The notes under the pieces are model-generated. The model ran no database searches, was not told the DNA's origin, and was given only the letters and a program-made list of their open reading frames with translations. The translations under genes and the position numbers were made by a program. Positions 17,638-24,928 of a stretch of DNA of 64,000 nt are shown piece by piece; the first letter of the stretch is position 1; each line of letters begins with the position of its first letter. The DNA is from Neobacillus driksii (GTDB lineage: Bacteria; Bacillota; Bacilli; Bacillales; Cytobacillaceae): NCBI RefSeq assembly GCF_013409995.1, contig NZ_JACCBX010000004.1, positions 248,001 through 312,000 on the forward strand, in the 5' to 3' direction.

Positions 17638-18378
17638 GTGAAAAAATTTTCTTGGTTTTGGGTAACCATGTGTTCTATCATTATCGTAATTGTTTTGGTG
17701 AGCTGGCAGCAATTTGGAAAACTGTCTCCCTCTGCTGACATGTTAACAGAACAGGAAGCTCAGAAACTTGTTCATGATCGTTATCAAGGAGAGGTGACAT
17801 TGCTAAAGCTAGCTGATCAGCGATATCAAATAGAACTACTAAAACAGAATAAACTTTACTCCATCAAGCTTGATGCGAGAAGTGGAAAAATATTATCTTT
17901 TAATGAAAGTACAAAATTGACAGTACCAACTCCCAATTCTCCTTCTATAATAGAGCTGCCAGAAGAAGAACTAAAACAAATTGTACTCAATGCAATAAAA
18001 GGATCGCTTGTTTCTTTTGAGAAAGTTGAGACTAATCAACAACCTTCCTATAAAGCAATTGTGAGAGAAGCTGACAAACAAACAACGATTTTTGTGGACG
18101 CCTCTTCAGGTGCTATCCTGTCAACATCATCTTCTGAAATCAATCAACCTCCTAAAACATTAACTGAAAAGGAGGCAGTTACTATAGCCATTTCTCAGGT
18201 CCAGGGTGAGGTAGATGATGTTTGGCTAGATACACAGGGGGACCAAACCTTTTACCTTGTCAAAATTGACACAAGTGATGACCGTGAAGCAACTGTACAG
18301 ATACATGCCATCACAGGAGACGTAATCGTATCTTGGGATGAACATAATAGTGATAAAAATGACGATGACGATGATTAG
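17638..18378 (+). CDS. Multi-PepSY-domain membrane-anchored protein (YkoI-like)
   Basis: The 246-residue protein has an uncleaved signal or anchor helix (residues 5-24) followed by three PepSY-like repeats: QEAQKLVHDRYQGEVTLL...LDARSGKILSF, EELKQIVLNAIKGSLVSF...VDASSGAILST, and EKEAVTIAISQVQGEVDDV...HAITGDVIVSW. The tail is strongly acidic (DKNDDDDD). PepSY domains are extracytoplasmic and often act as protease inhibitors or modulators of membrane proteases. It starts at GTG 17638 behind AAGGTGG. The location after a two-component system with shared operator repeats suggests induction by that system (inference). Confidence 0.85.
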   Translation: MKKFSWFWVTMCSIIIVIVLVSWQQFGKLSPSADMLTEQEAQKLVHDRYQGEVTLLKLADQRYQIELLKQNKLYSIKLDARSGKILSFNESTKLTVPTPNSPSIIELPEEELKQIVLNAIKGSLVSFEKVETNQQPSYKAIVREADKQTTIFVDASSGAILSTSSSEINQPPKTLTEKEAVTIAISQVQGEVDDVWLDTQGDQTFYLVKIDTSDDREATVQIHAITGDVIVSWDEHNSDKNDDDDD

Positions 18379-18409
18379 TCAATAAAAATGAGTTTTCATA
18401 AAACAAGCT

Positions 18410-18431
18410 TTTCTCATGAAATTCTAATGTT
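18410..18431 (+). promoter_or_regulatory. Direct-repeat operator upstream of the second PepSY gene
   Basis: TTTCTCATGAA at 18410 is followed 11 bp later by ATTCTAATGTT at 18421. This copies the spacing and sequence of the repeat at 17577-17598, whose second unit is TTTCTCATGTT. A -10-like TATACT lies downstream at about 18461. Confidence 0.5.
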
Positions 18432-18505
18432 TCTATCCTTTTACTCTCATATTCGGTGGATATACTGAAATTGTAGAAAGGTAATAAAAAAAGGAGGAAA
18501 TAATA

Positions 18506-19027
18506 ATGAAAAATAAAGTTTTAATAGGTGTAGTGTCATCGATACTCGTTTTGGGTGGAGCTTTTGCAGTAGGTGCTTCAAAGAATGATTCTCGTCCAGA
18601 TGATTCCATTAATCTAGATGACAAATCCTCAGTAATAAATCTTGGTACACAAAGCTTGCCTGAAATCAAAGAAGGTCAGGAAATTGAGCTGGAAACAGAG
18701 CACGGTCAAACATTTTACAAGATAGAATCCGATGATGACAGTAGTAATTCAACAGCTTCTCAAACGAACACATCGGCTTTATCTGTTGAAGAAGCAGCAA
18801 AAATTGCTACCAATGAGGTAAACGGAACTATTACCGAGGTTGAAAAAGAAATGGAACATGGCAGACTCGAATATAAATTTGAGATCCAGTCGGATCAAGG
18901 TGAAGCTGACGTTCGTGTAGATGCTGAAACAGGAAATATAACACGAGTAGAGTTTGATGATGATAGCAGGGATGATCGAAATGATGACAAGAGCAAAGGC
19001 ACTGATGACAGCGGGATTGATGGATAA
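18506..19027 (+). CDS. Secreted PepSY-domain protein (YkoJ-like)
   Basis: The 173-residue protein has an N-terminal hydrophobic helix (VLIGVVSSILVLGGAFAVGA) that looks like a signal peptide or anchor. A low-complexity acidic and serine-rich linker follows, then one PepSY domain (SVEEAAKIATNEVNGTITEVEKE...VDAETGNITRVEF) and a highly acidic C-terminal tail (DDDSRDDRNDDKSKGTDD). ATG 18506 follows AAAGGAGG. It has its own upstream region and a terminator behind it, so it is probably a separate transcript from the first PepSY gene. Confidence 0.85.
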   Translation: MKNKVLIGVVSSILVLGGAFAVGASKNDSRPDDSINLDDKSSVINLGTQSLPEIKEGQEIELETEHGQTFYKIESDDDSSNSTASQTNTSALSVEEAAKIATNEVNGTITEVEKEMEHGRLEYKFEIQSDQGEADVRVDAETGNITRVEFDDDSRDDRNDDKSKGTDDSGIDG

Positions 19028-19039
19028 TTATCAGTAGAG

Positions 19040-19068
19040 GACAATCGTTAAGTCGATTGTTCTTTTTT
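19040..19068 (+). terminator. Terminator after the second PepSY gene
   Basis: ACAATCG / CGATTGT stem followed by TCTTTTTTG. Confidence 0.75.
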
Positions 19069-19212
19069 GTCCATATATATGTAATTTACACCTATTAGTA
19101 ATAATAACCAAAAAATTTATATATAATATGTTAATTACATCATTATACCTGTTTACACTATCCGAATTATGGCTAAAAAGAATACTATTATCAACCATAG
19201 GAGGTAGTTTAT

Positions 19213-19983
19213 TTGGGTAAGATATTATCTGGAATCCCCTATCTACGCATGGGCGCTGGAGAACCTCTGGTTTTTATTCACGGTCTTGGAGAAATTAAGG
19301 AAGGATGGTCCAATCAGTTTGAATTTGCACAACAGTATGACCTGATTATCCCAGATTTACGTGGACATGGAGAGTATATTACAGATGAGAAAATTTCTAT
19401 CAAAAACTTTGCCTTGGATATAATCAATTTGTTAAAAGGTCTTGAGATTGAAAGCGCCCACATTTGTGGACTATCAATGGGTGGAATGGTTGCACAAGAG
19501 CTCTATCGTCAAGCACCCGGCATGTGCCTGTCCCTTACGCTCGTAAGCACGTTTCATTATGCCCCAAGACAATTCGGACAGCTCTTTTTAAAATATCGTA
19601 AGTTACGGACAGAATCAATTTCGCTTGAGGAGCAAAAGAATATTGCTGCACGTGTCTGCCTTTATTCGTGGACTAAGGAAAACTTTGAGAATTTCTATAA
19701 ATTCTATCATCCTAATCGTGACTATTATTTACCTTCAATGAAGGCATGCCTTGAGGTGAATAATCTTTGTCTGCTTCCAATGATAAAGGTTCCAACATTA
19801 ATTATTGGCGGTCAGTACGATACGGTAACCCCTGCTTGGATACAATTTCTGATGCATAAACAAATTAGACATTCCGAATTTGTCATTTTTAGAAATACAG
19901 GGCATATTGCTAAGCTTGAGGCTAAAGAGGCATTTAACGAGGTTCTGCGAAACTTTTTAAACAAACATAAAAAAGCAAGTTAA
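19213..19983 (+). CDS. Alpha/beta hydrolase
   Basis: The 256-residue hydrolase shows the oxyanion motif VFIHGLGE, DLRGHG, nucleophile elbow CGLSMGGMVAQ (Ser), an acid in IIGGQYDTVTP, and the catalytic His in TGHIAKLE. Translation starts at TTG 19213 behind AGGAGG. It ends next to phaC on the opposite strand. Together with the hydrolase on the other side of the PHA cluster it is a candidate intracellular PHA or oligomer hydrolase, but generic esterase activity is equally possible. Confidence 0.82.
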   Translation: MGKILSGIPYLRMGAGEPLVFIHGLGEIKEGWSNQFEFAQQYDLIIPDLRGHGEYITDEKISIKNFALDIINLLKGLEIESAHICGLSMGGMVAQELYRQAPGMCLSLTLVSTFHYAPRQFGQLFLKYRKLRTESISLEEQKNIAARVCLYSWTKENFENFYKFYHPNRDYYLPSMKACLEVNNLCLLPMIKVPTLIIGGQYDTVTPAWIQFLMHKQIRHSEFVIFRNTGHIAKLEAKEAFNEVLRNFLNKHKKAS

Positions 19984-20041
19984 GGGAAGGAACATCTTCC
20001 CTTTCCTCCCTAACCATTATATAATCTTGTACGAATCTTTA

Positions 20042-21118
20042 TTACAACAATTTAAGTGGATTTGAACGAGTGGAAGCCCATTCATCCACCACTAGCGCAA
20101 ACAATCCGGTTAGCGCTAAGGAAACATGACCCGCTTCAACCAGCTTGTAAGTTTTATCCTCACTTGAGACTAAATCCATAATCGGAAGGCTTTGAGATTC
20201 CGGCACTAAATTATCGTTTGATGAGGAAATAACAAGCAAATTCGATTTAATATTTTTTAAATCTACAGGTTTATTGCCAATCATCAATTCCTGTTTAATA
20301 AGCTTGTTCTCCTTAAAAAGATCATTCGCTAATTGTCTAAATGCTTCGCCTGCAAATGGGACCTGGTCAGTTGTCCATTTATTCATTCGACGCCATTTTT
20401 CCACATATCTAGCGTCATGTGCTCGATTCAAAAGTGTCGTATAGTGACTAAAATAAATTGGAGCCGATACTGCACGAAACATTGCCTCCACATAGGTTGA
20501 CGGAACATTTCCATAAACATCAATTAGGCGATCAACATTTATATCACCATTCCTAAAACCCTCCATCCATTTATCTGGACCAGCAAACTCTGTAAAATCT
20601 ATCGGTACAGTTGCAACAATCAAGTTTTTAATCGGTTCTTCTGCTATGGATGCATAAATAGATGCAATCGTCCCGCCTAAGCAATAACCTACAATTGTCA
20701 TTTCGTCGGCACCAGAATGGCGGATAGCACGCCTGACTGCGGTTCTTAAATACTTTTCGATGTATGTATCCATACCAATATTTTTATCTTCATAACCTGG
20801 CGTGCCCCAATCTAATAAATACACATCATATCCACGGTTAGTAAGCCCCTCAATTACACTTACCTTCGGAGCAAAATCAAGAATATATGGTTTATTAAAT
20901 AAAGAATAGACAAAAAATAATGGGATTTGATATTTTTTTTGTGTTGCTGGGTAATGCCATAATACAGATTTATTCTTTCTCCATACCTCAGTCCTAGGTG
21001 TATGACCAATTTTAGGTTCCGGCTCATTTAGCACTTGAAATAGGTGCTTCCAGCGTTTCATTTCTTGTTCATAATCTAACTCTAAAGGTGGAATAAAATC
21101 CTTTGTATCTACTGCCAC
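20042..21118 (-). CDS. phaC: Class IV polyhydroxyalkanoate synthase, catalytic subunit
   Basis: PhaC polymerises (R)-3-hydroxyacyl-CoA into storage polyester at the granule surface. The 358 residues match Bacillus PhaC (about 362). The lipase-like box carries cysteine as nucleophile (GYCLGG, Cys146), and the triad is completed by Asp302 (SSNDNLVPESQ) and His331 (EAGHVSLAL). VYLLDWGTPG and the downstream W-rich stretch are also typical. It starts at GTG 21118 behind GGGGGAAAG and lies 20 nt after phaR. The usual phaB gene between phaR and phaC is absent. Confidence 0.95.
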   Translation of the reverse strand: MAVDTKDFIPPLELDYEQEMKRWKHLFQVLNEPEPKIGHTPRTEVWRKNKSVLWHYPATQKKYQIPLFFVYSLFNKPYILDFAPKVSVIEGLTNRGYDVYLLDWGTPGYEDKNIGMDTYIEKYLRTAVRRAIRHSGADEMTIVGYCLGGTIASIYASIAEEPIKNLIVATVPIDFTEFAGPDKWMEGFRNGDINVDRLIDVYGNVPSTYVEAMFRAVSAPIYFSHYTTLLNRAHDARYVEKWRRMNKWTTDQVPFAGEAFRQLANDLFKENKLIKQELMIGNKPVDLKNIKSNLLVISSSNDNLVPESQSLPIMDLVSSEDKTYKLVEAGHVSLALTGLFALVVDEWASTRSNPLKLL

Positions 21119-21138
21119 TACTTTCCCCCATTTGCTAC

Positions 21139-21705
21139 TTATTTGTTTGACCCAGCCCCTGTTAACACAGGCTCTATAGGATGATCATTCTTAAACTGAC
21201 TTTTAAGAATCTCTAGATCTTCTTTAAGATTATTTAACTTATTAAGCTCGAACCTGATTTCTTGCAATTCACCTTTTAAATTCTTTGAATCTGCAAGTTC
21301 CTTTTTCGTTTTACCTAACTCTGTTTTTAGTTGTTTCGTTAGTTTAATAATTTCCTTGGATACATCTATAACACTTTCAATCTCCTTGCTTTGTGATTTC
21401 AATGAATCCTGTATATCCCAAATTTTTTCTTCAAGGGAATCAATTTTTTCTTCCGTTTGAATGGTTAATGAAGTAACATTCGCCAAGTCATTTTTAGTTG
21501 GAAGATTGAGCACACCTGCAACTGCCTCTTGATTCTTTTTAAAAGCTTCAAGGTAACGGGCGTGTGTGTCAGTCTCTACTTTTGACATTTTGACAAATTC
21601 ATTGTTATTAGACAAAAGAAAAAGAAAATCATTTATTTGTTTCTCCCATATTTCACTATACTTTTTAAATGAATCATATGGGTCAAACGAGCTTTTAGTC
21701 GACAT
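21139..21705 (-). CDS. phaR: Class IV PHA synthase subunit PhaR
   Basis: This 188-residue helical, coiled-coil-rich protein has the profile of the Bacillus PhaR subunit needed for PhaC activity. The N-terminal FDPYDSFKKYSEIWEKQINDFL and the LNLPTKNDLANVTSLTIQTEEKIDSLEEKIWDIQDSL segment are its most distinctive parts. The rest is a long coiled coil (residues 90-170). The start is ATG 21705 behind GAGGTG; an in-frame GTG overlaps that site. The neighbouring 146-residue protein at 22348 aligns with its N-terminal half. Confidence 0.9.
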   Translation of the reverse strand: MSTKSSFDPYDSFKKYSEIWEKQINDFLFLLSNNNEFVKMSKVETDTHARYLEAFKKNQEAVAGVLNLPTKNDLANVTSLTIQTEEKIDSLEEKIWDIQDSLKSQSKEIESVIDVSKEIIKLTKQLKTELGKTKKELADSKNLKGELQEIRFELNKLNNLKEDLEILKSQFKNDHPIEPVLTGAGSNK

Positions 21706-21725
21706 CTGGTTCACCTCAGGATAAT

Positions 21726-22328
21726 TTATGATTTTGAATCTGAAACATTCTTCATATATTTCTGAAAGGGTAAAAGGGCAGACTTTACTTGTTTTTCAAA
21801 AAGATTCACAAAAATCTTTTGATTTTCATATAAAATATTCGTTGTACTCTTTACACCTTCAATATACTTCTCTCTGCTTCTCTTTCTAAAAGATAAATAT
21901 TGTTCGACACTGTCTAGATACTTGTCTAATGCTTGTCCACTGCTTAAAGTACGAATTGGTGTGGTTAATAACGATGTAGTTTTATTTTGAATGTCATCCA
22001 CTACACGGTTGATCTCTTCATAGGACTTTACAGGGAAGAAATTTTGAATCGTAGTCGTGGTCATGAGTAATTCTTCACGTGCATATTTCTCCCATTCAAG
22101 CAGCTCTTTCCGGAATTGCTCCGTAATAGCTTGGCTACTTTCCTGATTTCTTTTAACACTCTCAACAAATTTTTTAGTAGCATTTAAGAATATTTCATCA
22201 CGATGGTTTAATCGATCTGCCCATTCATCCACTTCTTCATATGCAGCTTTCCATACTAATTCAAAGCTTGAAAGTTGGTTTTCTTTGATTTCTTGATTTT
22301 CAATTGCTGATTCATTTTTATTGCCCAT
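21726..22328 (-). CDS. Phasin-like PHA granule protein (PhaP-like)
   Basis: The 200-residue protein is almost wholly helical, with no signal peptide and amphipathic stretches. The C-terminal ALDKYLDSVEQYLSFRKRSREKYIEGVKSTTNILYENQKIFVNLFEKQ resembles Bacillus phasins, which coat PHA granules. Its place between two PhaR-type genes supports this role. Start MGNKNESAIENQ lies 6 nt after GGAGGAG; two upstream ATGs lack such a site. A second possibility is a PhaQ- or PhaM-like accessory protein. Confidence 0.65.
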   Translation of the reverse strand: MGNKNESAIENQEIKENQLSSFELVWKAAYEEVDEWADRLNHRDEIFLNATKKFVESVKRNQESSQAITEQFRKELLEWEKYAREELLMTTTTIQNFFPVKSYEEINRVVDDIQNKTTSLLTTPIRTLSSGQALDKYLDSVEQYLSFRKRSREKYIEGVKSTTNILYENQKIFVNLFEKQVKSALLPFQKYMKNVSDSKS

Positions 22329-22347
22329 TGTTTTCTCCTCCATTTGG

Positions 22348-22788
22348 TTAGTCATCAAATAAACTCTTTAATTCTTCAAGTTCATTCTTCAACGACTTTA
22401 TTTTGACTGCCTTTAAGTCCTTCACTTCATACTCAAAAAAACAAAGCATTCCACGCAAAGAGGTATTAAGTTCTTTCAACCGTGAATGATTGCTTTTTAA
22501 GCCAATGTTTAGCATATACAGTGTTTCTTCCAGATTGTCCAGCCTTTCCTCACAATCTACTTTCCTTACGGCGAGCTGGGCTAAATCTTCTTTCTTAGGA
22601 ATATCAAATACAGATAACCAGTTGTTAATTACCTTTTTTTGAATCACTACATGATTTAAGTGGTGTTCGACAGCTTTACCCAAAGAATGTGTAAAGGTTA
22701 GGCAATTGGCAGATAAATGGATTTGTTTATTCCATTCTTTTTCTAAGTTTTTGTAAAAATTGACAGGGTCTGGTTGTTTTGTTTCCAT
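22348..22788 (-). CDS. PhaR-like protein, first gene of the PHA cluster
   Basis: The 146 residues align by eye with the N-terminal part of PhaR in the same cluster: FYKNLEKEWNKQIHL against FKKYSEIWEKQINDF, and FDIPKKEDLAQLAVRKVDCEERLDNLEETLYMLNIGLKS against LNLPTKNDLANVTSLTIQTEEKIDSLEEKIWDIQDSLKS. The C-terminal coiled coil is shorter. It is probably a diverged PhaR paralogue that could bind PhaC or modulate PhaR. Start MET at 22788 follows GAGGG; ATG 22800, behind AGGTTAG, is also possible. Confidence 0.65.
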   Translation of the reverse strand: METKQPDPVNFYKNLEKEWNKQIHLSANCLTFTHSLGKAVEHHLNHVVIQKKVINNWLSVFDIPKKEDLAQLAVRKVDCEERLDNLEETLYMLNIGLKSNHSRLKELNTSLRGMLCFFEYEVKDLKAVKIKSLKNELEELKSLFDD

Positions 22789-22826
22789 AAAAGCCCTCAT
22801 AATCTAACCTATTTCGTATTGGCTTC

Positions 22827-22855
22827 AATCTAACATGAATAGTACTACAATTCAA
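22827..22855 (-). promoter_or_regulatory. Candidate sigma-A promoter of the pha operon
   Basis: On the minus strand, TTGAAT (22855-22850) and TAGATT (22832-22827) are separated by 17 bp, about 40 nt upstream of the first pha start codon. Confidence 0.45.
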
Positions 22856-23020
22856 ATTATTGAGATAAATGCTACGCTTGTAAAGCTTCGTCGTTCGACA
22901 AATTACACCAATATATTTTAAAAGCGCTCAATCGTACTTCTTTTTCTGCATTCTTCTGTTCTTTAGTAAAATGAGGTTTCATATAATTGACAATATCTAG
23001 TAAAAAAGGAGTTGTTAAGG

Positions 23021-23824
23021 ATGCCTATAACTACGGCTAATGGAATTGATTTATATTATGAAATTCATGGTGAGGGCGAACCTCTGCTATTAATCATGGG
23101 GTTATCACTATCTTCTAAGTCTTGGTTTCGGACAATCCCTGCCCTAAGTAAACAATACAAAGTCATAGTTTTTGATAATCGTGGTGTTGGTCTGAGTGGG
23201 AAACCAAATTCCCCCTATTCGATCGAACAAATGGCTGATGATGCAATAGCAGTCTTAGATGCAGCCGAAGTAGAAAGTGCACATATCTACGGCATTTCTA
23301 TGGGGGGAATGATTGCCCAAAGATTTGCATTAAAATATTCAGAGCGGATTAGGTCTCTCATCCTAGGCTGCACAACATCAGGCGGGGAAAACCATGTGCA
23401 GCCTAGTTCTGAGGTATCGATGTTAATGTTGTCTAGGGCTTCTTCTACTGCAACACCGGAGGAATTAGCCTGGGCCACTGCTCCAATCCTATATAGTCAA
23501 TCTTTTATCGAAAGTCATCGTGACTTGATTGCAGAAGACATTCAGAGACGAATTGAAATTCCAGTACTCCCATATGCCTACATGCTGCAGCTTCAAGCAT
23601 GCTTATCACATGATACGTACAATGAAATTCAACAAATAAAGACACCTGTATTAGTTATTCATGGAGATGAAGATAGATTAGTACCTTATGAAAATGGTGT
23701 GACACTTGTTGAAAAGATTCCGAATGCAGAATTCTTAACGATCAAGGGTGCAGGTCATATTTATATAACAGAAGCAAATGATTTAGTTAATAAACGAGTT
23801 CTTGAATTCCTATCTAAGCAATAA
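23021..23824 (+). CDS. Alpha/beta hydrolase (enol-lactonase-like)
   Basis: The 267-residue enzyme shows LLIMGLSLSSKSW near the oxyanion hole, VFDNRGVGLSGKP, the nucleophile elbow YGISMGGMIAQ (Ser), Asp in VIHGDEDRLVP and His in GAGHIYITEA. This is the 3-oxoadipate enol-lactonase-like subgroup. Bacillus intracellular PHB depolymerases have been annotated under that same label, and this gene is divergent from the pha operon, so a PHA-degrading role deserves consideration. The start is ATG 23021 behind AAAGGAG; an upstream in-frame TTG touches that site. Confidence 0.82.
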   Translation: MPITTANGIDLYYEIHGEGEPLLLIMGLSLSSKSWFRTIPALSKQYKVIVFDNRGVGLSGKPNSPYSIEQMADDAIAVLDAAEVESAHIYGISMGGMIAQRFALKYSERIRSLILGCTTSGGENHVQPSSEVSMLMLSRASSTATPEELAWATAPILYSQSFIESHRDLIAEDIQRRIEIPVLPYAYMLQLQACLSHDTYNEIQQIKTPVLVIHGDEDRLVPYENGVTLVEKIPNAEFLTIKGAGHIYITEANDLVNKRVLEFLSKQ

Positions 23825-23833
23825 ATGAACACG

Positions 23834-23866
23834 AATGCCCAATCAATTTGAATGGGCATTTTTTTC
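23834..23866 (+). terminator. Terminator of the hydrolase gene
   Basis: AATGCCCA / TGGGCATT stem with a run of seven T. It overlaps the end of a remnant short-chain dehydrogenase frame on the other strand. Confidence 0.8.
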
Positions 23867-24019
23867 ATTTATTGCTTGCACTTTTACCGCGATCAACAAC
23901 ACTACTTCATTTGCCCCTGTATCCGCATAGGCTTCAGCAATTTGTTCACCAAGTCCTCTACCTCTGCCGGTTATGATGGCTGTTTTCCCTTGTAATCTAA
24001 ATAGATTTATACTATTCAT
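23843..24019 (-). pseudogene. Remnant of a short-chain dehydrogenase/reductase gene (N-terminus only)
   Basis: A good AAAGGGGG ribosome site precedes ATG 24019. The first 45 residues read LFRLQGKTAIITGRGRGLGEQIAEAYADTGAN, the start of an SDR with the TGxGxGLG cofactor motif. After GAN the frame becomes unrelated (EVVLLIAVKVQAINEK) and stops at residue 58, within the neighbour's terminator. The remaining 200 or so residues of the enzyme, including the YxxxK site, are missing. It is therefore a truncated, dead copy. Confidence 0.7.
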
Positions 24020-24132
24020 CAAAACCCCCTTTCCATTTATACCCTATTAAAATCTTAATACATTTTATTTTATTAAAATATGCATATTTATCAACTTTCA
24101 CAAAAATGTTAAGAATCAAAAAACACTAAACC

Positions 24133-24160
24133 AAAAAAAGAACCCTATTTTTAAATGGGT
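24133..24160 (-). terminator. Possible terminator of the YitT-like gene
   Basis: A short ACCC/GGGT stem with an A/T-rich extension is followed on the minus strand by TTCTTTTTTT. The stem is weak. Confidence 0.4.
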
Positions 24161-24179
24161 GCTTAGATAAATCTGTAAT

Positions 24180-24794
24180 TTATTTTATTGAAAAATCAAT
24201 AGTTTTATAGGCTACGAAGAAAGTTGCTAAAGAAAATACTGCCTCCTTTAAGCCAAATATAAAAATGGCGCTTATGAAGATAAATAAATTAATAAACATC
24301 ACTATTTGGCCAATTGTGAAAGATGACCGTCCACTAAATAAAATTGCTAAGATTTCTGTACCATCTAAAGATCCTCCATATCGAATTACAGTCCCTACAC
24401 CTAATCCGAGTAATCCTCCTCCCAAAAAAATCACTATCAAGGGATTTTGTGATATTGAAGGAAATGGTTCAAGAAGATGGGTAAAGAATGATAGAACCAC
24501 TATCCCAAATAGACTTAATAGAATAAACCTATTGCCAAGATAAGAATAGCCTATAAAGAAAAAAGGGGTATTTAATAATAAGAGAAAGAAACCCACTTCA
24601 ATGCTAGTCAGATGGGAGAGGATTATGCTGACTCCAACGATTCCACCATCAATTACATTATTTTTCATCAATAATAACTGCAAGGCTATAGCTACCAGCA
24701 TAGCACCACAAAATATGAATAGTAATCTTTTTGGTATAGATATATAGTCTGTTCTTTTGTTTAGTACGTAATTTTTCACTCTCTCCCTATACAT
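24180..24794 (-). CDS. YitT-family membrane protein lacking the C-terminal domain
   Basis: The 204 residues contain the DUF161 membrane part of YitT proteins: NVIDGGIVGVSIILSHLT, GFFLLLLNTPFFFIGYSYLG, and RYGGSLDGTEILAILFSGRSSFTIGQIVMFINLFIF. There are about five hydrophobic segments. Typical YitT proteins run to about 280 residues, with a cytoplasmic DUF2179 domain after the sequence FVAYKTIDF. Here the protein stops within three residues of that point. It is either a naturally short family member or a truncation. Function of the family is unknown. Confidence 0.8.
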   Translation of the reverse strand: MYRERVKNYVLNKRTDYISIPKRLLFIFCGAMLVAIALQLLLMKNNVIDGGIVGVSIILSHLTSIEVGFFLLLLNTPFFFIGYSYLGNRFILLSLFGIVVLSFFTHLLEPFPSISQNPLIVIFLGGGLLGLGVGTVIRYGGSLDGTEILAILFSGRSSFTIGQIVMFINLFIFISAIFIFGLKEAVFSLATFFVAYKTIDFSIK

Positions 24795-24928
24795 GTACAG
24801 CCCCTTTTGTTTATTTTATTATGACGGTATAGCTCATTATATTCCCCATAACATGAAACATGCCCGACCAAAAGGTCAGGCAGAGACAATCTTTTCAATA
24901 TGATTATATAAAACAGCATAAAACTATT

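Noticed and set aside
22915-22940. Possible catabolite-response (cre) element upstream of the pha operon (AAAAGCGCTCAAT)
   Set aside because: Only the central GCGC fits; several conserved cre positions mismatch.
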